A stretch of DNA of 64,000 bases from Symbiodinium natans (taxonomy: Eukaryota; Sar; Dinophyceae; Suessiales; Symbiodiniaceae): contig CAJNDS010000263.1 of assembly GCA_905221605.1 (NCBI GenBank), positions 120,139-184,138 of the forward strand, given 5' to 3'. The notes beneath the pieces were generated by a model, which saw nothing but the letters and a program-made list of their open reading frames with translations, searched no databases and was not told the DNA's origin. Positions 40,355 to 50,843 of this stretch are shown here, in pieces. Position 1 is the stretch's first letter. Each line of letters begins with the position of its first letter. The position numbers and the translations under genes are program-made.

Positions 40355-42500
40355 TAACAAAAAGCTGTTCTTTTGTTGTTGTTGTTGCCACATGTGCACT
40401 TCTCTCTCTCTCTCTCTTGCCAGGTCCTTTCCGTTTTACCACCAGTATCTGCAATACCAGATGCCGAAGCGGCTGGGCTCCCTGGTGGACCTGGTGAACG
40501 GTTTGGGCCTGGACCAAACAACGCTGACCAGCGTCTTATCTACAGTTACTGTTTCTTCTCGGTCTTATATCCGAACTTGTTGCCCTGACATTAGCGTCGG
40601 GAGATGCGGTGCCAGGCTTCTGGACAACTTAGGCGTGCACCAGCTTCAGACCAGGGTCAGCCATGCCCTGAAGATAGCAAGGGTGCGCCAGCACGTGCAG
40701 CGGCTGCTTTCGAACCGCCACTTTGTGAAGGCCGGCTTGGAAAAGAAGTCTTGGTGGATCCTCGAGTGCCCGGAGGCACCGCCCCTAAGGCTTATCCACT
40801 GGTCCAAGATTGCAGCTGCAGGGCAGCTTCCGAAGTACAACGTGGATTCTGGAGGCGCTACCTCCGTAGACAAGCTCCTTGATGAAGTCGAGGAGCCTAA
40901 GTTGCAGCAGTTCTTTACGCATGTTTTTTAAACGTTTTCCTTTTCTTAAGACATTTTCTTGTGTCCGGGCTGAAAAGATGAGAAGAACAGTGCCCTTTCT
41001 GGGTGACCACCAAGCTACCCGGTACGCCAAAATGCACCAAGGACCGCCTGGGTGTGTTCCGAGATGCTGCGGAACGCCAGCTGGCGGCTGCGGCGGCAAA
41101 ATGAGTCATGTTGCATGTTCGAGTCCTATGTGTCAAAAATTGCACGTTGGCGAACAGAGTTGCTCCGATGCCACTATGCTGAAACCTCCTTGCTGAAAGC
41201 AGAGGTGGTCTTCCTGCTGTCGCACCGCTGGTTGCGTACATCGGGAGCCCAACGCGGCCACCCCGACTCTGTGGAGCACATCAAGGTACGCCGTCTTGCC
41301 ATGGGGTGCATTTCTTTTGCACGCGCTGCAAGCCCAAGCTCCAAACATGCTCACGCAGTGTTGGCAACTCTGTGATGCGCCTTGCAGGCTCGCAAGCTCG
41401 TGACGTTTGCAAAATGGTTCATGCGCCTGGCGGCAGCTGCTGGTGTGCAGCGCCACCGCCAAATTCGAACACATTCCTACAAGTTTGTCCGACAGTTTGT
41501 CCTTCATGGCTGCTTCGGGCTAAGTCCCTTTACGTGTATAGTGTTGCATGGGTTGTCCATGCAACCCCGTGGTTCACCCCTACTTGTAGAGCATTGTAGA
41601 GCTGCACCTTGAGGCCCCCAGATCTACGTTTCCTTTAGACAAAAATCCTCCGGATCGCGAATGGCCTTTGATCCTCAGGTGCGAGGTTGCCTTCTGGATC
41701 GATTACTGCTGCTGTGAGCAGGCCTGCCATCCAGGGCATGGGCATGACCAGAGCTGTGAAGTACAGTACTTCCCGCATGTCACGGGTGCATGGGCAGACG
41801 TGTTGCTTGTTGGGCAACTGAGCCAGAAGACGGAAATAAAGACCTGTCCAATAAAGCTCGAAACCGTTAGTTGGCTACAGCAACGTTCAGTGTAAGTTGC
41901 TACCTTGCCCGGCGCCCTGCAAAGGACTCCCATAAACCACAAACCCCACCAAACTTGCAGGATGATTTCTACGGGGCCGACTTAGCCATGGCCACGCTGC
42001 CCTTGTACATTGCAGCATGTACCAAGGCGGGGGGGGGGGCGGGTGGTACCATGTGAACATGTTCAAGGTCAAGGTCGAGCAGGCCAGCCACGAAAAGGCC
42101 AATCAAAGTGAAAACTTGTTGGCTTTTCGGGTTCCCAGTTTCAGCACCGTCCAGACTCTCTGCATCCGTTTCTGCAAGAGGTGCTGGTATGGCGGACACC
42201 GGACTTTGATCGCCGGTGCTGGACCATGGTGGAAGCCCGATCAGATTAAAAAGTCAAGGCCTGCCTGAACCGTGTACGACTGAGCCGGAAGGTTAGGCCA
42301 GTACTTAAGAAGAAGATTTGCTGAGGTCGGTTTCGTTTGATCTAGTGGGACATTGGAGTTTGATCAGTCCGGCATTCTCCAGCCACCACAAGGAGAGGCT
42401 GCTGTCCTACTCCTTCTGCCCGGGCGGCCTTACACCCTATGTCATTGACGCCTCGCTGGAAGAGCTGACGGAGGATGCTGACCTCTTCCCGGCACCTCCT
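40265..42500 (+). CDS. Multi-exon gene: TIR/HET-like intracellular domain protein
   Basis: Gene-level entry. Spliced in order, the exons give an N-terminal helical region, then FLLSHRWLR, GHPD, a K-A-R-K-L helix, FWIDYCCCEQ, LPLYIAAC and VLVWRTPDFDRRCWTMVE. This order (S-H-x-W-L, H-P-D, W-I-D-x-C-x-x-Q, L-P-x-Y-x-x-x-C, R-x-W-x-x-x-E) is the layout of TIR/HET-related domains seen in many algal and fungal proteins, which in studied families act in NAD+ metabolism, signalling or incompatibility. The function here is inferred from motifs only. The 3' end is not fixed; further exons near 44.4 kb may belong. Confidence 0.55.
40434..40553 (+). CDS. Exon: N-terminal helical segment
   Basis: It is preceded by a strong polypyrimidine tract (CT run) and a GCCAG acceptor ending at 40433. 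The frame reads FYHQYLQYQMPKRLGSLVDL and then VNGLGLDQTTLTSVLSTVT. A second CAG just before ATG-Pro-Lys-Arg (40460) is an alternative acceptor. Confidence 0.6.
40614..40910 (+). CDS. Exon: basic helical region
   Basis: The frame reads LLDNLGVHQLQTRVSHALKI, ARVRQHVQRLLSNRHFVKAG, LEKKSWWILECPEAPPLRLI, then HWSKIAAAGQLPKYN and an acidic tail DKLLDEVEEPKLQQ. It is coherent for about 100 codons, with two competing frames that look worse. No known domain. Confidence 0.7.
41052..41285 (+). CDS. Exon: start of the TIR/HET-like domain
   Basis: The frame reads YVSKIARWRTELLRCHYAET, SLLKAEVVFLLSHRWLRTSG, then GHPDSVEHIK, ending at a GTACGC donor at 41286. The V-V-F-L-L-S-H-R-W-L strand and the H-P-D turn are the key motifs. 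The 5' border is uncertain; another frame just upstream (DRLGVFRDAAERQLAAAAAK) may be the true entry. Confidence 0.65.
41388..41518 (+). CDS. Exon: helix following the HPD motif
   Basis: The CTTGCAG acceptor ends at 41387. The frame continues in phase from the previous exon, giving HIK joined to ARKLVTFAKWFMRLAAAAGV and then QRHRQIRTHSYKFVRQFVLH. The intron is 102 bp, GT-AG. Confidence 0.7.
41679..41721 (+). CDS. Exon: FWIDYCCCEQ motif
   Basis: After a CTCAG acceptor ending at 41678, 43 bases read CEVAFWIDYCCCEQ and end before GCCTGC, a GC-type donor at 41722. W-I-D followed by Cys and E-Q is the central motif of the domain. GC donors are frequent in dinoflagellate genes. Confidence 0.7.
41961..42026 (+). 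CDS. Exon: LPLYIAAC motif
   Basis: The CTTGCAG acceptor ends at 41960. In phase with the previous exon it reads DDFYGADLAMATLPLYIAAC and then TK, ending before GCGGGG, a second GC-type donor at 42027. A G-run follows inside the intron. Confidence 0.7.
42181..42245 (+). CDS. Exon: RRCWTMVE motif
   Basis: After AAGAG ending at 42180, preceded by a pyrimidine-rich stretch, the frame reads VLVWRTPDFDRRCWTMVEAR in phase with TK of the previous exon. R-x-W-x-x-x-E closes the TIR/HET-like core. The frame stops a few codons later, so a donor lies just after. Confidence 0.65.
42375..42500 (+). CDS. Exon: C-terminal segment of the TIR/HET-like gene
   Basis: After a CTCCAG acceptor near 42372 the frame reads HHKERLLSYSFCPGGLTPYV and then IDASLEELTEDADLFPAPP, stopping at 42501. 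The acidic end suits a C-terminus or a linker. Confidence 0.6.
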
Positions 42501-42504
42501 TGAG

Positions 42505-44355
42505 AATGTAGTCCTGTAGTCCTGTAGGGCTCCGGCTTCGGTTTGCACCAAGGCCCACGCCCACCCTGCCAACACTTGCATTGAAGCCGAGCTCCCCAAA
42601 CCTTCCTGAAAGCAGCGAACCTTGCCTGCCTTGTGCGAGAGTGAGCGACTAAAGCAAGGTAGAGTTGCCCCGTCCAGTGGAAGACGAGATTTGGGAGGTT
42701 CGTGCTGCTTGGGCCCGACCAGGAATATTTGTGCGCGTGTGTCATCCATGTAAGCCCTGCAGCCTGCACCTCTGTGTGGCCCGCAAATCTCCAACCTATA
42801 GCAAACACAGATCGAAGCTTTAAACCCGGAAACTCCCTGGGCTCCTAAAGTCCTCTGCCACTGAGGTCGAACAGGACCGATGGCAACCCTTCGAAGCGTC
42901 AGCGCAGGAGGGAATCATTTTCCGACTGATCTCGGTGTAAAAAGCGCTTCAACGATCTGCCTGTGTGGGGGTGTGCGTTTTGAAGGAATGGAAAAGGCAC
43001 ACAACTGACTTATACCACGATTATATAAGGCAGGGAGATGAAGGGAACTAGAAGGGGAGCAGAAGACATGACAAAGAAGGCAGGAAAGCGCAGCGCACCG
43101 AGGCCTTTTGTGTCGAGCTGGTATGAGCGCACAGTCAGCAGCCCTTCTCCACCGGCTCGCCGACATTGTCTCTGCAGCTGAAGGGGCTGCATAGTCGTCG
43201 GTGTGCGGTCACCTGCGCAGTCGCCACCGCACATGACGACGGTCGGTCCAGTCAGCGCCGACGCGAAGCGCTGTCGGCTGATTCGTCGCTGTGGGCCTCT
43301 TGCGCCGACCTCTTCTCGAGACTGCCATGATCCCCGTTCTCATCTTTCCTCTCCGGGCTTGTCCCGAGACTCCAACGTGAGACCTCCCTTGTATGCCGTT
43401 GGCTTGTTCTGCGCCTCCCTCAGAAGTAGGAGCTGGTTGGGAGCACCAGAAGTGTGTGTGGCTTCGGAATTTTAGACTGCTGAGAGCCGATGCTTTGAAT
43501 CTACTCGCCATACAGGGACACTTCATCAGACTTCATCAGTAGTTCTGTTGGAAGGTTTGTAGCACAAACCCGGCGACAAGACAGCTGTAGTTTGCAATTA
43601 ATGTAGCTGGAGACCTATGAAGAGTCCTGATGATCGTATGGGCGGTTGCAAACCGCCAAAACCCCCTGCAATGCAGTTTCATGAGGACTCAAAAACTGAG
43701 CTGGACAGATAGAATGCAAGTTGCCGTTTTGTTGAACAAGTTGTGCTATTCTTTGCTAACGTTGATATGAGTATGCTCAGAAGCTTATGTAACTTGAATA
43801 TGTTATTTATAACATACCATAATGTATTAGAAATAAAAATGAATTAAGAAATATACATATATATATATATATATTATCGAGTCTGTTAGAGTGTGTTTGT
43901 TGGTACGAACTGAACAAGATGGGTTGACCAGACGCTTTTGCGGGATTTGGTATGTTGTTGTCAGACTGCGCGGATGTTGTTTGATCATGTCCTTTATAGC
44001 CTTTGTAGGAACACAGTCTTCTTGACCAGGTGTTCAAGTTCAAGTGTTTTGACCACTCGCATGTGCCAGTTGGTTGAAGTTTGAGCTGCATGTGTCAGCT
44101 GTCAGGAGATTCTGCGAACAGCGCAGCTGGCCGGGCTGCCCCACACGCAGGCCTAAGGTTGGGAAGTGCGGGATTTCTCAGCGCCCCGCGGGCCGGGTAA
44201 GGACGAGTAGCGTTTGCAGGCGCCTGTGCGGCTTCCGGGTTCAGAAGGGACATAGTATAAGGCCAGCAAGGCCATCCTGCAAGCAAGAAAAAGTCGGTCT
44301 CGCCGAACCTGCAAGCCAGCCGAAGACCTTGCAGGAGACCTCTCGAGCACCCTTG
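42505..44355 (+). other. No secure exon; AT microsatellite
   Basis: An AT run lies at 43854-43877. A copy of the CCTCAGAAGTAGG motif is at about 43407-43440. No convincing frame is seen. Confidence 0.35.
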
Positions 44356-44361
44356 CAATCA

Positions 44362-44490
44362 ATGTACTGCCTCACGTGCCTGCGCGAACATGAAGCGCTG
44401 GAAGGTCAAGAGCGGTGGGAGGCAGTACGAGATCGATTTCAAGCGCTTGTCACAGCGGAATCTAGCAGCCAGGCTGCATTCAAGGGCGGG
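44362..44490 (+). CDS. Exon: charged helical segment
   Basis: The frame reads YCLTCLREHEALEGQERWEA and then VRDRFQALVTAESSSQAAF, with a stop at 44497. It is Glu/Arg-rich, predicted helical and protein-like. It may be a downstream exon of the gene at 40.3-42.5 kb. Confidence 0.55.
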
Positions 44491-44499
44491 AACCGATGA

Positions 44500-47400
44500 A
44501 GCTTTTTACCCGCGTCCTCGGCTTTCTGAGTTTCCGGAAAAGGGGCAGGATGCCCAACATTCGCCAGAGTCGAAGTCCTACCAAGAGTGCCATCAAGCGA
44601 CATTCCGCAAGGCCGCACATTTTGACATGCCTTATTATAGGTTAGAAAACAAAGGGTGTGTGGGTGTGTGTGTGTGTGCATTCTTGTGACCCTTTGTAGT
44701 TGGACCTTCAAAACTTTGACCCTCAAAATTGCCCAGGCTACAGGCACACGCCGGGAGATCCGGCTTCGCTCAGTGGCCACAACGGTACAGGTTGGAGAGG
44801 CCGCAACAGCAAAAAAACGACATGTAGCACAGCCGCTACTCCAGCCTCAACCTTCGACTTATACTCGATCCCCAAAAGCTGTCAATCAGCCCACAGCAAT
44901 CAAGCCTCCCCATGAGCGTGACAGGTGCATGATGCGGCCCTTGAGCGCGTGGCGTATGCAGCCAAGCTGCGCACCTCTCACGCATGTTCATCCTGAATCC
45001 GCTTTTGCTCGTTGCCATGACGGGTTCAATTGTGTGAGTGGGGAGGCATCAGAGATTTGAGATGGTTTTGCCGTGTTGAGGCGGCAGGGTTAGAGAAGTG
45101 GTGATCGGTGCAAGCACGGCACTTCATGATACGAAGGTGGGTGGCCAGGAGGCACTGCCCAACATAGAAGATGGACTGCTTCTCGGGAGAACCCAATCCA
45201 TCTGGGTGGAACCTTGATTGGGAAGATATCTGTAGCAGCTACTTTACCCTGGGAATCTGCAGGGCATGATCCCCATGCTAGCACCATCAACCAAGGTAAG
45301 TCGAAGGGCAACGTGGACGAAGTCCTGCATGAGGCCTTTCGCGGATCTTAGGTGGATCCCGAAGTGAAACAACTCAAGAAACTGAAGATCCATCCAGGTC
45401 CAAAAGTTTCAAGTCCCGCTGCACAAAGCGACCCCGCTACAGGCAGTCATGATAGGGGGGTTGTCGGGTCACGCGAAAACCTAAACTTCGCTCTACATAC
45501 CGACAGGCGTTGACTGTGCAAGCACCTCCCCTGTCACAACATTCAGGCACCACTGGTTCGTTCATGACCCGCCCCCACGAGCCCCCACCCCCTACAGTAC
45601 CCCCCTTTCACAACACAAAAATTGGCTGGCGCGGTTGACGGACCTCAGGGGCTTCTGAGGGCTTTGTCCGCAGCAACTCCTAGGCCAGACGCCTCAAACA
45701 CCCCAAAATATCAGGCCCTCGGCTCTTGGCCACCGGACTCGCCTAAAGCAGGTTGACAAAACAACTGCCTGAAGCTGAGTTCCGAAAGTTTTTACCCAGC
45801 AGAGGGTCAGTGTACAACGCCAGCCTCGAGATGGTGAGGCCATCCACCGAATGCCTAAGAAGCTTCCGAACCCTCTGGATGCAGACAGCTGCTTGCTGAC
45901 CAGGCCATTAGCTGGGGGTTAATGACTTGGGGAGCCTAGTTAACTGGGGTTTGGGTCTTCGTTATTCGAGGTCCTGATTGCTACAAGAAGAGCTGGCGGA
46001 TTTTCGAGTTTAAGACTTGCATGTCTGTGCAGTTGTCCGCTATACACTTCCCGGGCACACCTGCTTACCATCGCGTTTGCCGATGCCACACAGGGGAGCT
46101 CCACACTGCATGTCTGTGTGTCATCCTTGCACTCTGCGGCACTTCATGTCACAGCCTCCTCATGAAGCAGATGTTTAACTCAACGCCTTGTAAGTTGGTG
46201 CCCCACGGGAGGGAGAGCCACCGCCGACACATTGCCTCGTTGGTGAGCACTGCCCTGGCAATCCCTGCTTTCGAGGCAAGGGAGAGCTCAGTTCCCACCC
46301 GATCGAGACCCTATCGGATATTCAAACTCATTCATATCAGCCGTAAAGTCCCTGAAGTCCTCAAGATCTGTGATCAACCTCGCCCTGCAATGTTTGCGAC
46401 AACGAGCAACCCGAGAAACCCTGGCGCCCTTCATCTTGGTCGAGGGGTTTCATTTTTTGTGAGAGCTCGATGTTCAAAAGGTCTAATGTCTAATGCAGAG
46501 TGGCTCTTGGGAAAGACGTTAGGGCTTCCAGGGTTTTGGCCATGGTCTGAAGTCTTGCGGTTGCGCTTGTTGCGCTTTTCGGCTTGCTTGGGATGGTGTG
46601 GGTTCGGAGGGGACTGTCGCGAGGTGTGGACAACAGCTTCATTTTGTGTAGCAGAAACACGTTCGTTGCGCTTAGTCTGGTACTTGTGTTATCATGGAGC
46701 TGGTGGAGACGTCAATTGTGCTTGGCGCGAGGTCTTAAGGAAGCGCATCTTGTGAACACGGGCTGCAGAAACCGTAGAGACTGCAGTCTGGTTGCGCAAT
46801 CGAATGTCTGAAGGTCCCAACTTCCCATCCCTGACAATACCTGCTGGGTGTTGGCAGTCGGTGTTTTTCTAGCATCCTCTGCTTGAACCTGTGAACAACA
46901 GCATGCTCGATGAAGAAGCAGGGAGAACAGGGAGGAAGGGAGGAGGAGGAGACGTTAAGGGTTGCTAGACCCGAAACAGAATCCGGAAGCATGGACGGAC
47001 GGATCCGCGCGATGTTTTTGAAGCATGTGAAGCCGCCAAGCTTGTGGGCTGCACCTGTCGGTACGTGCGGAGGTCTTCGCCGATCGGCAGCCAGTGGAGT
47101 GGGGCCTGACTGACACATGACATGCAATCGTCAAGATGTGCGGGGCCAGGCTCGTAATCTGCTGCGGCAGGGATTCGGAAGCTTCGTAGGCTGCTGTGCT
47201 GAACTGCATCTCTTTAACAGATCCCCGCGGCCGAATCGACCCGAACCCGAACCCAGCCAAACCTTCGTCCTTGGAGGCAGTCTACTCCTACTAGAGTCAA
47301 ATCTCTAGCACGATTCGGATCGCAGTTGCCCTCACTGCCAAGTAAAACAACCTTCCGAGGAAGTCATCGAGCATTCGTTGGTTGCTCGCCAGCCGCTGCC

Positions 47401-48300
47401 AAACCGTGCAACCTGCCCAGCAAGGATTAGTTCGAAACAGAAAAGATCTCCCCGGCGAAAAGCCCGGACGTCCTGAACGCTCATGATCTCGGATGTGCTA
47501 GGGTTTCGCCACTTAGGTTTATGGTGAAGGTGTCAGTGCTTTTTGGAATTTTGGCTTAGGACTCTTTGGGTGTCAGGGTAGTTTTAGGGTCTTGGAGTCT
47601 GGAGTTTGGGGTTTAAGGCTTGTGCTGTGAAAATTTTCAGGGTTTCAGAACTGTTTCGACTCAGGTTCTCGACTCGGAGGTCACCCTCTCTCCAAACCTC
47701 CTATGTCTCCATCTCCCCCCTCCCTTTCTCTCCCTCTCCCTCTCTCTGTTTGTCCTGCCTCTGTGGCATGGGGGCATGTATCAAGGTTTTTGAGCCGGGT
47801 ATCCTGTCACCTCGTGACGGTTAAGGACACGGAGCCACGGGCAGGAGGTCCCGCACGACTCCAGCTCGCCGGAGGCCAGGAGAGTTTTCTTGGGTTCGGG
47901 GTAGGAGCATGCTTGACTGATACAAAGCAATCGAAACCCTCCAATGGACTTCGGTACTTCAACTTCAACACCGAAACAGCTACAGCCTTTCGTGATGCTG
48001 ATTCGGGTCTGGCGGTCGTTTTGGATCAGTAAGGAAGCGCTCGGTAGCGATGCGCATGCACAATTGCAAGACTCGCAGCGCTCAGGCTGTCTCATGTACT
48101 GTTTAGCAGCTGGGACCTTCCTTGGCGTCATCTTTACAGCTTGCTGCTGCATGCCTACTGCGAGGAAGCCTGTGCTCTTCACGCTGGACCTGGCAAAGTA
48201 GTAGTCACGCAAGTGTTTCTGCTGGGGCAAATGCAGGTCAGGATCACGTGCTGTGGCTTGGAGGATGTCGATCGTGAGAAATTCCTGTATGTTGTCCTTC
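44500..48300 (+). other. Long stretch with no secure exon
   Basis: It contains a GT microsatellite (44655-44685), a CT-rich run (47695-47757) and a 244-codon plus frame (46021-46755, listed separately). A hydrophobic frame at 48090-48190 (YCLAAGTFLGVIFTACCC) is a weak exon candidate. Otherwise nothing stands out. Confidence 0.3.
46021..46755 (+). CDS. Uncertain 244-codon ORF
   Basis: This is the longest ATG frame outside repeats on the plus strand. It starts with a Cys/His-rich stretch, has a hydrophobic run ACLCVILALCGTSC and becomes Arg/Trp/Leu-rich later. There is no domain and the composition drifts, so it may be a chance frame or an intron-containing exon read through. Confidence 0.2.
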   Translation: MSVQLSAIHFPGTPAYHRVCRCHTGELHTACLCVILALCGTSCHSLLMKQMFNSTPCKLVPHGRESHRRHIASLVSTALAIPAFEARESSVPTRSRPYRIFKLIHISRKVPEVLKICDQPRPAMFATTSNPRNPGALHLGRGVSFFVRARCSKGLMSNAEWLLGKTLGLPGFWPWSEVLRLRLLRFSACLGWCGFGGDCREVWTTASFCVAETRSLRLVWYLCYHGAGGDVNCAWREVLRKRIL

Positions 48301-48309
48301 GCATGGCGA

Positions 48310-48588
48310 TTTCACGGAGGCCAGCAGCCTGCAAAAGAGCTGGCCACCTCTGCCTGGAAGCTGGTCGTGCAGCTTGGATTCGAGTTGGAACCTACTGCAT
48401 GGCCTCGAGCCTACACAACACCTCGTGAACAGCGCGTGGGTCTAGCCTTTAAATTAAAAGCTCGGCATAAAACTCGTCTGGACCCAGTGAATTCTGGAAT
48501 CACTGGAGTCTCCTGGCGTGGTCAGCTCCAAGGATGGATCAGAGCCAGCGGCAGCAGAGGCCGTCGCCACAGAAACGTTGCACTTGTC
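48310..48588 (+). CDS. Exon: possible AP2/ERF-like half domain
   Basis: The frame reads ELATSAWKLVVQLGFELEPT, REQRVGLAFKLKARHKTRLD, then SGITGVSWRGQLQGWIRASG, stopping at 48589. S-G-I-x-G-V-S-W-x5-W-x-A resembles the first two strands of AP2/ERF DNA-binding domains, which are abundant in alveolates and often degenerate. The rest of the domain would have to come from a later exon, which was not identified. Confidence 0.5.
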
Positions 48589-48816
48589 TAAACTCATTCT
48601 AAACTCCACTACCCCAGGCTAGGCCCAAACCCCAAACTGCAAAGAGCTGAGCGCCTTGTTGCAACTTACAGGGAATGAATTTTCAGGCGGGGGTCTGAGC
48701 TCGGACTGAGTGTGATCAATCGCTTCTGCAACATTGCGCAAGCCGTGACTTCAAGACTCGTAGGAATGCAAGCGGCCTAGCGACTTGCAGTCCATTGCTC
48801 AGAACCCAAAACCCCG

Positions 48817-48930
48817 CATTCCACCCGGTTTTTCGAGAGGCAAGCAGATCGCCTCTCTGACATCGATGTGATTATCTGGGTGGACTACGGTGAGAGCCCA
48901 GAAGGGCCACCACCAACACCCGAGCCTCAG
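48817..48930 (+). CDS. Exon: acidic segment with Pro-rich tail
   Basis: The frame reads FFERQADRLSDIDVIIWVDY and then GESPEGPPPTPEPQP. It is coherent and acidic and carries no ATG. Borders are approximate. It probably belongs with the preceding exon. Confidence 0.5.
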
Positions 48931-48934
48931 CCAA

Positions 48935-49640
48935 AGTTTTTAGGCTTATGCTACTTGTGTTCACACGGGCGATGGGCATCTTGGATGTCCACCGAGCCGA
49001 AAAAACACAAAATATCTGCATGACAATCTTTCCCTGGCTGCTTGCCAGTTTGCCAGATACTTGTACTTGCCGCTGCTGCAATCTACCCTGCCAGTGCGTT
49101 TCAGTAATTCTGATCGCCGAGAGCACTACTAGCTAGCATTTCGTTCACGTGCAAGCTCAGACAACCCGAGCAACCCAACGTTTCCTCATTCAGACGTCTC
49201 TTATTTCGATTGCACACCCCATTACAATGACAATGCCCTTACGCACAGTTGAACGAACCCTGCGTTCGATGTTACGGAGCCGTAAAGTCACCCAAAGCCT
49301 TCCCTTCAAGAGCTTCAATCATCCTTGAGTCGCTTGAAACACTGTGAGTCCAAAGACTCCTTAGTCCTAAGCCCTCAAATCCTCAGGACCAGATACTTCC
49401 TTCCTAAGCCCCGGAGCCCCCCTTGAGCTGGAACCCTGTGACTCAAATTCAAGCGAAGAATTCCTGGCGAGGAACACATCGATCACCTTTTTTCGGAGGT
49501 AGACCTGGCCATTAGCCGAGGCTCCTGGGGCCTTGGCGGGGTCCGGAGTTGTAAGGGCAAGACTGTTGAGGCAGAGCTTGGGGCCAGGTCACTATCCTAA
49601 CTAGTCAGCCCATCTGTTCAAGGGAAATCCAACAAGAATC
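48935..49640 (+). other. No exon seen
   Basis: No frame with coding character was noticed. It is presumed intron or intergenic. Confidence 0.35.
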
Positions 49641-50159
49641 TCACATAGGATCTCCCACCCACGACTGTTTCGTCCCGTGTCGAGATGCTATGAGGCTTGC
49701 GCGGCCAGCGGGATGAAATGATCGAAGCGCTGATCTTGGCGTTGAAGGCCGACCTGACACTTGGCAAATCTTGGCAAGCATGGCCACAACGTACTTGTCT
49801 CCCCAGTACTGCACCAAGCCCCAGCGTGGGTCAAACTGCACAGGCAACAGGGCAGATGCCAAGGTGGCAAAGGGAGCATGGTGCGTGGCCTCAGTCTGAA
49901 AGCTTATGCCCCAACTTGGAGCCGAAAGACGAGGACTCTGGCCCTCGAGAGCAATGACGAAGCCACCATGGAAGCGGCGGTGCTGCGTGCGCGCGAGGCC
50001 AGCATTACGAGGTTGCTTTAAAAGACGCTTTGCACTTGCACTGGAAGTCGAAGCTCTGGTCTCTCCGGGGCCAAAACGGAGTCTAAAACAGTTGTGCCAG
50101 CTGTGCCCCCGCTCACTTGAACAAGCAAGACTTGGGCAACGCGATTCATCACTCAACAT
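49641..50159 (-). CDS. Competing minus-strand ORF, 172 codons
   Basis: This minus frame includes EATHHAPFATLASALLPVQF and DPRWGLVQYWGDKYVVAMLA, which look like real protein. The plus strand over the same bases also offers exon-like frames (49730-49790 and 49925-50018). Length alone is not significant at this base composition. The strand is unresolved. Confidence 0.3.
   Translation of the reverse strand: MLSDESRCPSLACSSERGHSWHNCFRLRFGPGETRASTSSASAKRLLKQPRNAGLARTQHRRFHGGFVIALEGQSPRLSAPSWGISFQTEATHHAPFATLASALLPVQFDPRWGLVQYWGDKYVVAMLAKICQVSGRPSTPRSALRSFHPAGRASLIASRHGTKQSWVGDPM
49925..50018 (+). CDS. Exon candidate: Glu/Ala/Arg-rich helix
   Basis: The frame reads RKTRTLALESNDEATMEAAV and then LRAREASITRLL. 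It is helical and charged. It overlaps the minus-strand candidate, so only one of them can be right. Confidence 0.35.
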
Positions 50160-50212
50160 GTAGGAAAGCGCTTGCAGTCCGGGTCTTACTGCTCATGACA
50201 AGTCGCCTGCAG

Positions 50213-50300
50213 GTTGAGCTGGCGGCCAAGCGCGAGGTGCCTGCTTGTGATGTGGACTGCGCGGGTCACGGCTCCAAGTACAGTGCTGCCAGTACGAATA
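50213..50300 (+). CDS. Exon candidate
   Basis: After GCAG ending at 50212 the frame reads VELAAKREVPACDVDCAGHG and then SKYSAAS. It is plausible but short. Confidence 0.4.
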
Positions 50301-50498
50301 GGCCACCGCGCCAGCAGAAGTCCTTTTGCTGAGCCCAGATCTACTACAAGCAATTCATGGCTTGCGAAAGAAAATCGAAACACGACACCAAAAGAGACCA
50401 ACGTATCAAAGCTGACGACCTGTATGGCACTTGTATCGCTGTTGGAATCGTGTTTTGCGGTTCGGGAAGCAGGGTGGGCGCGGGGCGCGGCGGGGCGA

Positions 50499-50525
50499 GG
50501 GGGGGGGGGGGGGGGGGGGGGGGGG
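50499..50525. repeat. Run of 27 G
   Basis: An uninterrupted G-run with more G-rich sequence before it. It is a strong G-quadruplex candidate and lies only 7 bases before a putative splice acceptor. Runs of this length are also prone to sequencing error. Confidence 0.9.
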
Positions 50526-50532
50526 AACACAG

Positions 50533-50612
50533 CAAGCCCAGCAGGAGCCCCAGCAGGAGCCCCAGCAGGAGCCACAGCAGGAGCCACAGCAGGAACCCAG
50601 CAAAATTAGTGG
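50533..50612 (+). CDS. Exon: QQEP tandem repeat
   Basis: After an ACACAG acceptor ending at 50532 the frame reads QAQQEPQQEPQQEPQQEPQQ and then EPSKISGK. A 12-bp DNA repeat codes five Q-Q-E-P units. It is a low-complexity, probably disordered segment. Confidence 0.5.
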
Positions 50613-50670
50613 AAAACATGTGCCCCTCCATCCTTTGCAACACCTGCCCCGTGGTTTTCTGTTTCTGCAG

Positions 50671-50736
50671 GTGGTGTCCTGTTTGGTGACCTCGCGTCTC
50701 CTGGCAGCTGCCGAGTCTGGCAGCTCGGGCGGCAAA
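50671..50736 (+). CDS. Exon: 22 codons with consensus splice sites
   Basis: A TTTCTGCAG acceptor ends at 50670 and a GTAAGA donor starts at 50737. The 66 bases are in phase 0 and read VVSCLVTSRLLAAAESGSSG and then GK. Junction quality is high. Confidence 0.75.
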
Positions 50737-50843
50737 GTAAGACAAAGTCGCGGAAAATGGAAGCTCTAAGACTCTAAGCTCATGATTGACATGCCGCAGT
50801 CTGCTAAAGGCCGACTTGTCCGCTTGTAGGTTCGGATCCCACA

